Source: Metallyticus violacea
Taxonomy: Eukaryota > Arthropoda > Insecta > Mantodea > Metallyticidae
Direction: 5' to 3'
Assembly: GCA_030762175.1 (NCBI GenBank)
Contig: CM060833.1
Coordinates: 163,458,501-163,522,500 of the forward strand
DNA length: 64,000 nucleotides
Shown here: in pieces, positions 12,935 through 24,649 of the stretch
How positions within the stretch are numbered: the first letter of the stretch is position 1
How the letters are laid out: each line of letters opens with the position of its first letter
Position numbers and translations under genes: made by a program
Notes under the pieces: generated by a model
What the model was told of the DNA's origin: nothing
The model's input: only the letters and a program-made list of their open reading frames with translations
Database searches by the model: none

Positions 12935-13060
12935 AGAAAGCGTTCCAGGCACAAGTTTAGGGTACTTTCCCCGTATTGGCTCTCGATGAGGTCTGAGGAA
13001 AACCTGGAAAAAATGCCTGTCATGGAGGACGGTCCTGGCGGGAATCGAACCGCAGACCAT
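12935..13060 (-). mobile_element. SINE-B fragment
   Basis: Reverse-strand SINE-B middle part. GAAAGCGTTCCAGGCACAAG, AAACCTGGAAAAAATGCC and GGACGGTCCTGGCGGGAATC match the shared body and B-box region. Both ends have diverged or are missing. Confidence 0.7.
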
Positions 13061-13202
13061 TTGCTATGATGGTGGCATTGTAACATGAATTCATTACTTG
13101 GAGCTCGAGACTTTGAAATGGTAACATAAAACTTCTCTTCATAAAAAAATGGTCAAGACACTCAGATGGTAATGTCACCGCTGTATTCTTTAGGTATTCT
13201 GA

Positions 13203-14392
13203 AGGTAATGTTTAAATTTTTTACAGACGCAATTGCTCGCGCAAAATTTTAACTTTAAAATATTTTGTTAGCTTAATGCATAATGTACACGTAGTACTTG
13301 TTTCATGGTTGTCATTTCTAATTCCCACCAGTGACGTGTGCAAATTGAGACATGTTCAGTTCCGCCTACAGCAAAATAGGAGTAGCATGCGAAGAACAAT
13401 GTGGTGCTCTGAAATTCTGCTTTGGTCTGAATAAAACTGCAAGCTATATCTATGAAATATCGCCGGACCTATGGAGAGTTTAGTCCCTCTATAGCCCAGC
13501 TCGAGGATGGTTTAAACCTTTAAGAGAGGGGAGGCAATCAGTTTCAGACTCTGCACTCCGGTTTGTGCTCTAACGGAATAGAGTATTAACGCTTTTACTG
13601 TTATTGTGAGAAAGGACCCTCGTTTAACATTAAGAACACTTTTTTTTTCATAAATTCTGAACATTTCATTGTGTGTCGCTCTCACGTTGATTTAAAAACT
13701 TGCATGTGAGACGTGTTTGTGCACGGTGGGTTCTCAAACTGTTAATACCCGAACAAAAGGACGCTCAAGCACAGGTTTGCATGCAATTGAAGATGAAACT
13801 TGACTACATAATTTCAACCTGAGAGCAAGGAGTATTGCTCTTTGTGGTCATTATCACTAAAAATAACAAAAGCAGTTGCTTCTGCTCGGAAAGTTATGGC
13901 TATCTCATTTTTTCGATATTCAAGAAATAGTTTATCAGCATGTTGTACCTGCACGCTCAATAGTAACTGGGCAATACTACAGATATGTTCGAAAACTCTG
14001 CAAGGCCATATCACACGCAAAAGGCCACATTTCGGTGCAACAAGCTGGGTGCTGCACCACGATAATGCGAGGTCTCTCTACAAATGTTCTTGTTAAATAA
14101 ATCACAAATATCAATGTGGAGTATGTCCCTCGCCCTTTCAATAGTCAAGATTTAGCCTTATGTGACTTTTTCCTTCTCTCCAAATTGCAGAAAACCTTCA
14201 TGGGAGGTATTCTCATAATCAGATGTAGTGGTGAAGGCTGAAGGGCCTGTGAAAAAAAATGGCTTCCAACATGTCTTTAAAGACTGACAGAAAATCTGAG
14301 ATGCATCAAACGGAGTCTGCTTTGAGAAAGGTTATCAAAATAATGAATATGAATAAGAGAACGATTTCAAAAATAATTATGACCCCTCTTTA
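13203..14392 (+). pseudogene. Mariner-family transposon relic, copy 1
   Basis: This decayed mariner-like element keeps fragments of transposase in shifting frames: FFDIQEIVYQHVVPARSIV, GQYYRYVRKLCKAISHAKGH, HHDNA (the second catalytic Asp motif), then the equivalent of PPYSPDLAPCDFFLF written VPRPFNSQDLALCDFFLLSK. Ends near 13203 (TTTAAATTTTTTACAGAC) and 14392 (TCAAAAATAATTATGACC) look like remnants of terminal inverted repeats. It shares segments with the copy at 17264-18896 in the same orientation. Many stops and frameshifts make it non-functional. Confidence 0.75.
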
Positions 14393-14771
14393 TTTAACAG
14401 GCCTAGTTACTACGTACCTGAAAAGTGCCACATTTTTAAAGTTTAGTCTAAAATAAGAAAATTCCTCGAATATATGCATTCAGTTTGCTTACAGATCTCC
14501 ATTACTCATAATAATACATCGTTTTTCAATGTTTATCATAACAGAACCACAGATATTTCAATAAGGAATTAACCATTAAAACAGTACTGTAATGAAAAAT
14601 AATATTACTTCCTATGAACAAAGCCTTACAAAAAACTCACCCCCTAATCAAAATCTTAAATAATGCACTGAATGACTTACCAGTACGCTCTAATAGAATA
14701 CGATGCGAGTTCTTAGTGCTTTGAACAGAATGAATCACTGGGTCATTATTGTTGTCAGATTTTTTTTATTT

Positions 14772-15015
14772 GATTTATTTATGGACGCTCTTTAACAACT
14801 CAGGCCATGAGCGTCCCATTCAACTCAGGGCGTGAAACGGCCGACAAATTTTGCTCAGAGGTCTCTTCTTTCAGGCTTGAGGTTCTTTATCGTGCCGTAA
14901 ATGTACGACACGGGACCCACGGCTTTACTTCCCTTCCGAAGGAAACCATACTTAGGATTTTTACGCCTTGGGTTTAGAAGGCAAGTATGGTTACCACTAC
15001 ACCACCAGCACCGAC
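14772..15015 (-). mobile_element. SINE-A copy 2, B box deleted
   Basis: Reverse-strand SINE-A from the ATTTATTTA tail to the head CACCACCAGCACCGAC. About 45 bp present in other copies, spanning the B box and its surroundings, are absent where TTTTTACGCC joins TTGGGTTTAG. This copy therefore lacks half of the internal promoter. Confidence 0.87.
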
Positions 15016-15299
15016 ATTGTTTGATTGTGCAGCACAGGGGGGAGGGGAGGATTCAATCTTAGCTGAGAAGTAGATGGCCTGCATACTGATATTGATAGAA
15101 GTTAATGTGCTCAAACTTCCGGTAGAGCTAAGTTGAAGACCACATGTAATGCCATTGTTGGAATTTTCATGTTATATTTTTATAAATTATAATAACGTAA
15201 TATCTACAATCTCAATTGTCTCGTTTCTTAGCACTTGCATGCGCAACTTTTTTGACAGCAATTTTCAGTCAGAGTCACTGATATCATTCTCCTCTTTAG

Positions 15300-15514
15300 G
15301 TCAAAACAGTCCTCTGCATTGGTCTTCCCGAATTGTGTACATCACATCCTACATGATGGCAGTAGTGCTACTGGCAGCATATTCAGGTACCTTCATCTCC
15401 TTCTTGGCTGTCAGGAATCTTTCACTGCCTTTTACTACTTTTCGTGGTCTGCTGCAAGACGGAACATATCGTCTTGGTGTTTTGGACAAATCAGCTGAAC
15501 TGGAGTACTTTAAG
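15300..15514 (+). CDS. IR exon 5: M3 and start of lobe S2
   Basis: It encodes residues 274-344 and completes Ser273. QNSPLHWSSRIVYITSYMM is followed by AVVLLAAYSGTFISFLAV, the M3 helix (about 285-308); AAYSGTFISFLA is the IR counterpart of SYTANLAAFL in iGluRs. S2 begins LPFTTFRGLLQDGTYRLGVL then DKSAELEYFK. At the iGluR G-S-T contact site the sequence reads KSA, with Ala338 replacing Thr. Acceptor TTTAG|GT and donor TTTAAG|GTGAGT leave phase 0. Confidence 0.94.
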
Positions 15515-16177
15515 GTGAGTAAAATATTACACACTCCGCAGTGAATTAATTAATTATCAATGTTATGTGCCGATCAGAACAATTGAAATATGAGAATTGT
15601 CGATAAAACAGCGCCGATTAAATTCTTGAAGAACTTTTTTTTCACTGTTTAAAAACAGTGATGACGGCTTGAATGGGACTTTTTTTTTTTCATCGATTGT
15701 GACAATGTATGAAAAATGGATGCCGATTTTCAATCCTGAAACGAAGAGTCAGTCTTGTAAAGAAAGCATCGTCATTTTGAAGTATCAAAAACAGTTCTCA
15801 CTCTCGCCGCTGCCGCTAAAATTCTGTGTGCCATACAGTGCTGCCATCTGTCACACATTGACAACGAATGCCCGCGTATTTTACAATAAACCACATGTTT
15901 CTATCTGTGTCCAGTCCCAAGAAAAAAAAATTGGAGATGTTATAACCTGAATGCACGTCGTATTTTGCTACTCCAAATTAGGGCATCGTATTTCTATAAT
16001 GCGCTATACTGCGCATTATACAAGTAACTGTTCCCTGGTACAGCTACTATCACCTGTTTTCAAAACTGAAAGCTAACCTTCGATGGCAGAGATTCAAGAA
16101 TGACGAGAGTTGAAGGACACGATTTTCCAGCAGTTTGCAAATAAAGACTAGGACAAGTTGTTAATCTAGAGGTATTG

Positions 16178-16451
16178 TTTTAATAGTGTTTAATGCCCGT
16201 TTTAACTATAGAGGCACCACAGGTGGTGAACATTGATGATACACGAGATGAAATGATAAATTGGGAAGGGAATCTTCCTTTTTTTTTAAGGAAGGAAGCG
16301 TTCCAGGCCTAAGTTTAACGTGCCTCCCCGGCATTTGCCATTTGAGGACTGAGGAAAGCCTGGAAAAAACCTCAATCTATCCTATTGGGAATCGAACCCC
16401 AGGCCCCCGCTCACCAGTCCTTACCTTTATAACCTCGGCCACCCTTGGCGG
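16178..16451 (-). mobile_element. SINE-B copy 2
   Basis: Reverse-strand, nearly full length. Visible are the tail TTTAATGCCCGTTTTAACTA, the body GGCATTTGCCATTTGAGGAC and the head ACCTCGGCCACCCTTGGCGG. Confidence 0.85.
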
Positions 16452-17325
16452 TAATCCAGAGATATGAGAAATGCGTTGAAGTAATGGGAGGTTCTGTTAA
16501 AATGAATTTTATTTTTTATTTTTATTCTATCGCTTACACAACATGGTAAGGGCGTAAATGTGTAGACTGCATCTGGTATTTGCCTTATTTGTTAAATATC
16601 GTTCGCATTTTCACCCTTAGTTCCCAAATCTTGAGAGTATTCAAGCTATTATCATGATTAAGTCCTTTGTGTTTACATTCGTGCAGTCATATAAACAGTT
16701 TTTATTATACCAATGAAAAGTAGCGGTACGAGGGTTATCATATCAACCCAAGACAATGAAATCCCTTTTTACACGGGATACATCTGCACATTTTCGTATT
16801 AAATAATCATCTTAAACACTTGACCTAGTTAAGTCGATCCTTCAGGCATTGTTTTATATACGACAGCGTTGAAATATGGGAAAAATTATAAACCAGCTTT
16901 TAGGGAAGGAAAGCGAAAGACGACTCTTCTTTAAGAGCTATCTTCCCTCACCACTTGGCTGTGGTTTAGCTACCAGCTGTACGTTTCATATCTATTGTTT
17001 TCCAAAGAACGAATACTTCAAGAGTTTGTAAAGCTCTTACGAATAGCGTTAACGTCCCTGTTACACTTAATTCTCATTTGTCTGAGAAGAAAATGAGCTA
17101 CAAACTATACCGAAAAGAGGGTTCCAGTCATTTTCAGACACAAATTTATCTTACCGTCTTTATCTTTTTACTTCAGAATGCAGGGTGTTTATCGGTATCA
17201 GGGAATAACTGCAAATCAACTTTTTTATTTAAGCAGCTCCAGTAATTACGAGGGAGGTTCATAATTTTTACAGACATTATTTCTAGCACTAAAAATTTAC
17301 TTTACAATATTTTGTTACCTTAATG

Positions 17326-17616
17326 CTTTTTATTTATTTATTTATTTTGTTTATTTCCGAACGCTCTTTAACATCTCAAGTCATCAGCGCCCCATTCGAT
17401 TCAGGGCGTGAAACGGCCGATAAATTTTGCTTAGAGTTTTCTTTTTTCAGACTTGAGGTTTTTATCGTGCTGTAAATGTACAACACGGGGCCCACGGAAG
17501 GAAGCCATATTTAGGATTTTTACGCCAGAAAAAACCCATCGATTCTGGCCGGGATTTAGCCCGCAATCTTGGGTTTAGAAGGCAAGTGTGGTTACCACTA
17601 CGCCACCAGGACCGAC
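17326..17616 (-). mobile_element. SINE-A copy 3, nested in mariner relic
   Basis: Full-length reverse-strand SINE-A ending in CCACCAGGACCGAC. It is flanked by an imperfect target duplication, TACCTTAAT before and TAGCTTAAT after. The mariner sequence continues on both sides. Confidence 0.9.
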
Positions 17617-17677
17617 TAGCTTAATTTGTAGTGAACTCGTGGTAGTAGTTTATTTCTTGTCACTTCCGGTTCCCACC

Positions 17678-17960
17678 TTTTTTTTTTTTTTTGAGTAGTG
17701 TTTAAGGCCCGTTTTTTCTACAGAGGCACCACAGGCGGTAGACACTGATGATACATGAGATGAAATATTGGAGAAGGATTTTTTTAAGGAAGGAATCGTC
17801 CAGGCCTAAGATTAGGGTACCTCTCCGGCATTTGCCAGTTATGAGGATAGAGAAAACCTGGAAAAAACCTCAATCAGGGAGGACGGTCCTGGTGGGATTC
17901 GAACCCCAGACCTCCCGCTCACGAGTCCGCACCTTAACGACCTCGGCCACCCGTGGCGGT
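17678..17960 (-). mobile_element. SINE-B copy 3, nested in mariner relic
   Basis: Full-length reverse-strand copy: T-run, TTTAAGGCCCGTTTTTTCTA, then body, B-box complement GGGATTCGAACCCCAGACC and head GACCTCGGCCACCCGTGGCG. It is among the copies nearest to the consensus. Confidence 0.9.
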
Positions 17961-19722
17961 TTGTATGTGCAGCTCCGCCCTCAGCAAGATGACAACATGT
18001 GGTTTTGAAGTTTTATTTTCGTCTCAATAAACCTTCAACTGAGGCGTATACAATTTTACAACAGGTCTTTTAAGAGTAAAAGTAAGTAAGAGTTTAAAAT
18101 GTTTAAAGAGAGGTAATCAATTTCCAAGTAAGGTGCATTCGGTGCTTCAGTTTGTGGTTTAACAGAAGAAAATATGAACACCGCTGCTGTCATCGTGAAA
18201 GAAGTTCCTTAAGACACTTTCAGAATGTCGCTGGGTATCATCCACACATTGTTAACTGAAAAGTTGCACATGAAACGTGGGTCCCATGACTGCTGGTTCC
18301 CGAACAAGAGCAGTTCGGATGCAGATTTGCACGGCTGAAGATGATGCGGAGTTTCTTTCAAAGGTAAAGAAAGACTGCTGATGAAACTGGCTACTTCATT
18401 TCGATTCTGAGAGCAAACATTAAAGCTCTGTGTGGAAAACTTCATCACCACCAACAACAGCACAAAACAAAGTGGTTACCTTTGCTGGGAAAATTATGGT
18501 GATCTAATTTTCAATTAGAATGTCGTACCTGCTCACGCAACTGTAGCTGGACAACACTACAATATCCTAAAAACTCTGCAAGTGCACATCGCAAATGATG
18601 TTGATAGAATATCTCCCAAAAACCAACGTGAATGTGTCCCTCACCCTCCCTATAGTCCAGATTTAGCCCCGTGGGACATTCCCGTTTTTCCTCAGATTTA
18701 AGGAACGTCTTCATGTCCCGTCATTAGAAACACTGGTGAAGGCTGCGGAAGCAATTCTGAAGGACCTGTCAAACAAATGGTTTCCCGCATATCTTTGAAA
18801 GCTGGGGCAAGTGCATAACATCCAATGTGGACTACTGTGAGAAAGATCATCAAAATGAGTATAAATAAAGGTATAATGTCAAAAAATTATGGTGACTTTG
18901 TTCTTTAACTTATGCAGGAAATAGGAAAAATCCAATATTATGTGCTAGGATTGCCAAAGCTCAAACACCCAATTTATGACCCTTAGAGCACTGCTGTGTA
19001 TGCCAAACGCATGCAACATTGAGCATAAACGTTTTTTGTAATACATAAGTCACAATAAAGCAGATTGAAAGGCTATTTCATTTTAAAAACTTCCCAGCCT
19101 GAATGATCACCTGTTTAATATAAATTTAATTTATTTGTATTTAGTGGGTAAAGTTTAAAATCAGTTTTTGTTGAAATTTATATTATACCATTCATATCCA
19201 GACAGTCGTACTTTGAAATTTCAAATGCCAAGTGTGTACTTCTGTACCTTGTAAAAATTATTTTAAAATTCCTGTTATTTAATGACTTGTTTTCGCACAT
19301 TTATCTCCGCAACGTTAACGATATACTTCCTTATGTGTTGACTCAGGATTATTTTCTATTTCGAAGATTATTTCAACTTCTCTATACGCTCAGTAAGTTT
19401 GTCAAAAAATGATAGACAGTACGTTAGCACACCAAGAAGTTTTTACTCTAGTTTATTTCAAAAAACTTCTGTTAAGAATAAAGTATACAACTAATATGCT
19501 GTACAAACAAACTTCACTATGGGTACAGTGGAAATCATCAGCGAGTGAAAAATTTGTCAATAGTAGAAAAATAAATAAAAATGCAGAAAATAAGGCAGTG
19601 ATTTCAAAAGTAGAAATACTTTCTCTAAACTTTTGCTAAACTCGCTCTCGTGTTCACGTTTCACGCATTCGTATAATTAATCGAGCGTTGTAGTTCATTA
19701 ATTGCTTTTATTTTTCTAACAG

Positions 19723-19985
19723 GAAGCAAATGACAGCCTACTTCAAGAAATGTATCGCCGTCTCATTGCTCGTAAGAATCAAGTCCTGCCCAAGGCACAT
19801 TTAGAGGGGTTAGAACAGCTCTGCACCCGCCCCCGGTACGCCTTTCTGGGTCCCAACAGCATCATCCTGAGCCACATCCATAGCATAGAGTGCTCCATAA
19901 CTCGCATTCCGAGAGCGGAGGTTCCCGCAACATCCGCCATGATCATCCGGAAGAACAGCCCATACCTCAGGCTCATTAACCATAA
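19723..19985 (+). CDS. IR exon 6: lobe S2
   Basis: It encodes residues 345-431 plus two bases. EANDSLLQEMYRRLIARKN, then RPRYAFLGPNSIILSHIHS and PRAEVPATSAMIIRKNSPYL match the IR/iGluR S2 order of helix, YAF--E strand, then I-KNSPYL-L-N before M4. The acidic residue that holds the ligand amino group in iGluRs (YAFLxES) is replaced by Gly387-Pro388. The donor is CATAA|GTAAGT in phase 2; AA|T gives Asn432 with the last exon. Confidence 0.94.
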
Positions 19986-20114
19986 GTAAGTAATATGATT
20001 GAAATCATTTAGTACTGGTAATTTCATACACTTCTAACTACTATCAGGAATCTGAAATAATAAAAAATGGAAAAAAGAAAGAGAAAGCTGAAAACCTTCA
20101 CATGTTTCCAGTTG

Positions 20115-20230
20115 CGGTTGAGGTTAGGTTAGGTTAAGTTATGCTAGGTTAGGTTTGGTTGCGTTAAGTGAATTAGATTAGGTTAGGTTGTACTAGTTAG
20201 GTTATGTATGAAATTAGGTTAGGTTAGATT
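20115..20230. repeat. Interstitial telomere-like (TTAGG)n tract
   Basis: Repeated AGGTTAGGTT units, interspersed with variants (TTAAG, TTTGG, TTATG). TTAGG is the usual arthropod telomere unit. Its decay and intronic position point to an old interstitial insertion. Confidence 0.75.
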
Positions 20231-22522
20231 CAGTTCTTGAAGACAGTTAGAGACACTTATTTAGTCGATGACGTGCTCACCTTTACTTACTCGATAGACA
20301 TCAGATGTAAAACATAACACCAACGCTTTGGACTGCAAAGGCGGAAAGAGCGCTCAGAGGAATTGGCTTGGTTTCAATATGGTAACGAGGTAATGCAAAT
20401 AATAAAATGGTATGGAAAAAGTCCTCAAAATCCATTCAGGGTAATACTTCCATCAACTGTGTGGGACCTGCAGCAGATATTCAAGCAAGTTCACGCTTAT
20501 CCGGCCAAGTGGACTAGGAACAAAACATAATGCTATAGGCCGCCATTAATTCTTCTATTCTTATCAGATAAAACAAAACTTTCTACTATAAGCTCTCAAA
20601 TACGGTCGGTTTAAGGGCATATTCAAAAACAAAACGTGTGCGATAGTTGCGATGTTTCTTTTTTCATTGTCGGCTTCTTACTGTTGGAATAGAGCGGGTT
20701 AGCCACAGGCGTAGTTTAGCTGCAGATTTGAAGCGAACTCTCTGTTGACATCTTCTGCTTCACTGACCACATTTTAGATCATCTTTCCCACATTCGTGCA
20801 CTTCACCTATAAAAGACTTTGCTAGATTTACCTGGTGCTCTAGACAGTAAAATGAAAACTCGTTCAGTGCAATTGTTTCACCCGTTCACCCTCTTTACAT
20901 TAAGTACGACAGTGCATTTTGTGGTAAATAGAGAAAGTAGAGTTGTAAATTGAGCTATGCATTCAAAGAGCTGTTACAACTCATTAAGATATCGTAAACT
21001 AAAAGAGCAACAAGGAGAAATGACAGTTCGGAAATGATTTACAAGTAGTTTTTGTACCTTGTTTATTATACAACATGGTTCAATGCAAATGGCATCTCTC
21101 AATATATATACTCTCCACCAATGTTAATGCACCTTTACCATACTCCTGATGACTTCATTGTGGCGTCGCGAAAACGTTGTTTAGGAGAACTACAACACCC
21201 CTCGTGGATAGCTACTGAATTTCCTCGTTGTTGCCGAATTTTTCACCTCCTTCAGGTTTTCGAATATCTCGTGGAGCGAGGCCCAGTGAATATGAGTACG
21301 GAACAACAATGAACCCCAACGATGTGTTGTAAGCATTGTTACGTCACAAGAACACTCCTGTCGATCAGGAGGAATAGCATCTGGGATGAAAAATGGGATA
21401 AACTACAATATAATGCAGTAGCAATTAAAATATCACACATTAGGGCAAAGAAAACAAACAAGATTGGCAAATTCTTAAGAAAGGTAAGGGATAAATGGAG
21501 GAAAAGTGCAAAGGGAGCTTGTGGGCACACACAGTTGTGAAAATGATATATGTAGGGGTTCATTTACCATATATAACCTGGTGGTTAAAATAATGCGAGA
21601 ACCTTAGTTTTGGTACTGTAAATTTTTACATATTTTGTTTGTGTAGATTTAATTTAATGTTGATTGTGAAAATAAATTCATTCGTTCATACTTCTTTCTT
21701 TGCATGAGTAAACACACGCGTGTCCAAAATTATGGATGTTACTTCTTATCTTTCAATTGCCTCGGGTTTTGCTGCGATTTTGGCTCCTCTATTATACATG
21801 AGGTAGGACTGTAACTCAAGATCTGCAGAATATTTGCTATAATATCACCTTCATATCTTTAGAGATCAAATATTTTGAAAAGAGAGGGAAAAACACTTTT
21901 CAAAAAAAAATGTATAAATTAAAAAAAAATAATTTTTAAATTCTGGTGATGTACTTCAAAATACAACTAAAAGAGCTCAACATTAGCACCTTTTGCTCAA
22001 TGACACATCGTTTATAAGCCAAAGCCACAGAAAATGGGCAGCTGTAAACATTTTACTATCGATTATTTTGTTTGTTGACAAAGTTCCTAAGTACAAAGCG
22101 CAATATTAGCAAACAGCGTGAAAAAAAACCAATCACTAAGGAGCATTTTGGGAATAGAACTTAGCACCAGAGCTCGTTTTTATCGACATCACACTTTGCG
22201 ATTTCAGCTAAAGTACTCAAGCAATAATAGAGTGAAATTACATTCATGGTGCTCGCAGACTTCCGGAGCAAATGCGTCCGTATAAATTTGCATAAGTACC
22301 TCTCGTTGAGGCTGGAAAACTTCTCATTATCTATGGAAATCCTGTGGAGAACATCACTTTCCGTTAATTGCTAGGACATTGTCAGATCCCAGAAAAAGTG
22401 AGAGAGATTCTAGCTCTGTAGATTGCCCTAGTTCTTGTTATAAATGTTCTTTCGAAAGCAAATCCAGAACAGGATGTTCAACCACGAACTAACTTGAGTA
22501 TTAAAGAATGTTCTTTGTTCTA
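20231..22522. other. Intronic DNA without recognised gene
   Basis: Short ORFs at 21052-21312 and 21322-21540 match no family I recognise and have no splice context. No repeat family is recognised. Confidence 0.5.
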
Positions 22523-22640
22523 CCTCCAGCCTGAAAGCAGAGGCCTCTGAGCAAAATTTGTCGGCCGTTTCACGCCCTGAATTGAATGGAACGCTGATGA
22601 CCTGAGATGTTAAAGACCGTCCGTAAATAAAACAATTAAC
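22523..22640 (+). mobile_element. SINE-A 3' fragment
   Basis: 5'-truncated copy with AGCCTGAAAG, GAGCAAAATTTGTCGGCCGT, TGATGACCTGAGATGTTAAA and an AAATAAAACAATT tail. The tRNA-derived head is absent. Confidence 0.85.
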
Positions 22641-22740
22641 AATTAATTAATTAACCGTAAATATTTCTTATTTTCCTAATAAGGTTTTCTATCACATGAT
22701 TTTTGTTTCTTTCCCTACTAAGGTCTTCCATAACATGATT

Positions 22741-22790
22741 TTTTTTAATACGTTTAATGCCCGTTTTTACTACTGAGGCACCACAGGCGA
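22741..22790 (-). mobile_element. SINE-B 3' tail fragment
   Basis: About 50 bp: AATGCCCGTTTTTACTACTG then AGGCACCACAGGCGA, the conserved 3' tail in reverse orientation. Confidence 0.75.
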
Positions 22791-22799
22791 CATTACATT

Positions 22800-23859
22800 A
22801 TGTGAAGAACAAGTTATGGTAATTGTAGAGAAAACACATTGGGAAAAGTAGTTTTGAAAGCAAATTTATGTGTTTTTGAGGTGAAATTAACATCACAATT
22901 TTCGAAAAATTGTTTATTTAGAGAGAGCAAACCTAAGCCTAACCTATCTGAAAATTATTGTAGTTGTTTTGTTCTTGTTGTTTAGATCCCATGGAAAGCA
23001 AAACTCGGATACTGAACTCGTCATATATTTTATGAAACATTCAAACATGATATACCAATACATAAATAAACGTTGCCATTTATAATATTCTATAAGTTTT
23101 TCATGTAGCTTTATAACCATCATTCATTAATTAACTAAAGTAATTTAGCATACACCGACATGGCTGAATAACATAAGAAGATTATGTAGTGGTGTAACTA
23201 AAACATTCATCCATAATGTACAAAAGCATGAATATTTAAAACATTTACCTTTTTCTTGAAAAGTATGTACTGCTGTGAATTACAGAAATTGCAAGGAAGC
23301 TGAAACACTATTATATACTTGCACCAGAGTGATAGCTGCCCTTCTGAAAAATTTTGATGAATGCGTTAGTCCATTCAAGTCAGCAGCACGCCTAGTATTC
23401 TGTATAGATGGGTTCATTTTAAAATTGGTAACAACAAAGTTAATGACTGAATATACAGAATGTTCATGAACTACGCCGAAATAATTTCGTAAATAGTAGA
23501 GCGGTCGTATACAAGATATTTGATATAGGAAATGCATGGTCCACGTCTAAAAAAAAGTTGGTATCCGATGCTGATAAGTCGGTGTTAGAGCAAGGTAGGG
23601 TGAAAAAATAATTTGGAATGTTTTCAAAGTGCTTTGCGTGCTTAAAAATACCAATTATCATCGTTTTCAAGATTTAGTGCTACAACTCTTATATCTCGAA
23701 ATAATCATTTGACAGTGCACCACTGAACATCCATTAACTGTCTTGTTGCGCTATGTAGCTTCGTCTAGAAGCAAGTACCTACTTGCTCGTGTGGCCCAAT
23801 GCATAATGCGAAAGATAATTGTTCCGAAGGTATCAGATTCGAGTCTATTTACGCAGATA

Positions 23860-23860
<1 letters not shown>
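22800..23860. other. Intronic DNA without recognised gene
   Basis: AT-rich. Short ORFs on both strands near 23275-23670 overlap each other and have no recognised domain. Confidence 0.5.
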
Positions 23861-23923
<63 letters not shown>

Positions 23924-23925
23924 TA
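23861..23925. repeat. (ATT)n microsatellite
   Basis: About 21 units of a TAT/ATT triplet repeat. Confidence 0.95.
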
Positions 23926-24552
23926 ATATGAAGTATAGCAAAACGGAAGAAGAGCTACAAAGGCATATGAGGCAAAATACAGAAAGTTTATAGCTTTGAA
24001 TTTGCAAATATGCATTCTATTTGTCAAAAAAACAAGATCTGATGATTTAGCAGCTGCAGAATTGTAGGTAAAAATATCGCGAAAGACGACAGACGCTTTA
24101 CAGCATTTTCCATTCTATCGAATGGCATCATTAGATTTGAGTTACCCGCAGGGCTGAAAACACTCAACGACTGCAGCTGCTGCTGGTACTAAGTGCCCAA
24201 GTGCCCTAGCGGCTAGCCAGAAGCAAGCGACAGCGGAGAGAGCGGAACTTATCAACATGCACTTTATTTTGTAAATATATGGATAGGGACGGATAAATCA
24301 CTGTAATGAGGGCATTATTAGACGGGTGAAATATTGTAACGATGGGAAATGTGTTCTTATTCCAATTCGCAAGTAATTCATATACACACACACTAACCTA
24401 ATCTGTCGCCAACCTCGGGCAAATCCTAGAAACTGGACCCAGTGGTTTAGCGAGTAAATCATTGTAATTGTGGCAAACTGCTCTAATTTCAATTCGCAAC
24501 TAATTCAGCAAGTAAATGGTTGTAATTGAGGGAAATATTCTTTAACTCCGGC

Positions 24553-24645
24553 AGAAAAAAAAAAAAACATGGGTTGGTAGTATTCGAACCTATTATTCTA
24601 TCTTCATACGTTTAACCAGACGCTCTAACCGCCAACGCTATTTCA
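24553..24645 (-). other. tRNA-like relic / possible SINE head with T-run
   Basis: On the reverse strand GGCGGTTAGAGCGTCTGG resembles an A box, and GGTTCGAATAC about 40 bp later resembles a B box. A run of 13 T follows about 15 bases after that, as at a Pol III terminator. The acceptor stem does not pair, so a working tRNA is unlikely. It matches neither SINE-A nor SINE-B. Confidence 0.4.
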
Positions 24646-24649
24646 CCAT

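Larger units (their letters stand above)
11206..15299 (+). other. Intron 4 of the receptor gene
   Basis: GT...AG intron of 4094 bp. It carries a SINE-B piece (12935-13060), a mariner relic (13203-14392) and a SINE-A (14772-15015). The acceptor is CCTCTTTAG. Confidence 0.8.
17264..18896 (+). pseudogene. Mariner-family transposon relic, copy 2, with two nested SINEs
   Basis: Same family and orientation as the relic at 13203-14392. The 5' end GGTTCATAATTTTTACA and the 3' end (complement CACCATAATTTTTTGACAT) form a roughly 20-bp terminal inverted repeat. The transposase is broken by stops; CVPHPPYSPDLAPWD is the best-kept segment, and the part that would carry HDNA is missing. Two SINEs interrupt it at 17326-17616 and 17678-17960. 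After they are removed, the flanks align with copy 1 (ATATTTTGTTA-CTTAATGC and GTTCCGCC-like segments). Confidence 0.75.
15515..19722 (+). other. Intron 5 of the receptor gene
   Basis: GT...AG intron of 4208 bp. It holds SINE-B (16178-16451), then a mariner relic (17264-18896) that itself carries a SINE-A (17326-17616) and a SINE-B (17678-17960). The remainder is unannotated AT-rich DNA. The acceptor is TTTTTCTAACAG. Confidence 0.8.

Noticed and set aside
15149..15299. Upstream part of the 131-codon ORF before exon 5
   Set aside because: It lies before the CTCTTTAG acceptor and does not fit the receptor; the phase from exon 4 requires exon 5 to start at 15300.
21052..21540. Two adjacent ORFs (86 and 72 codons) as a small gene
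   Set aside because: Different frames, no splice sites joining them and no recognisable domain.
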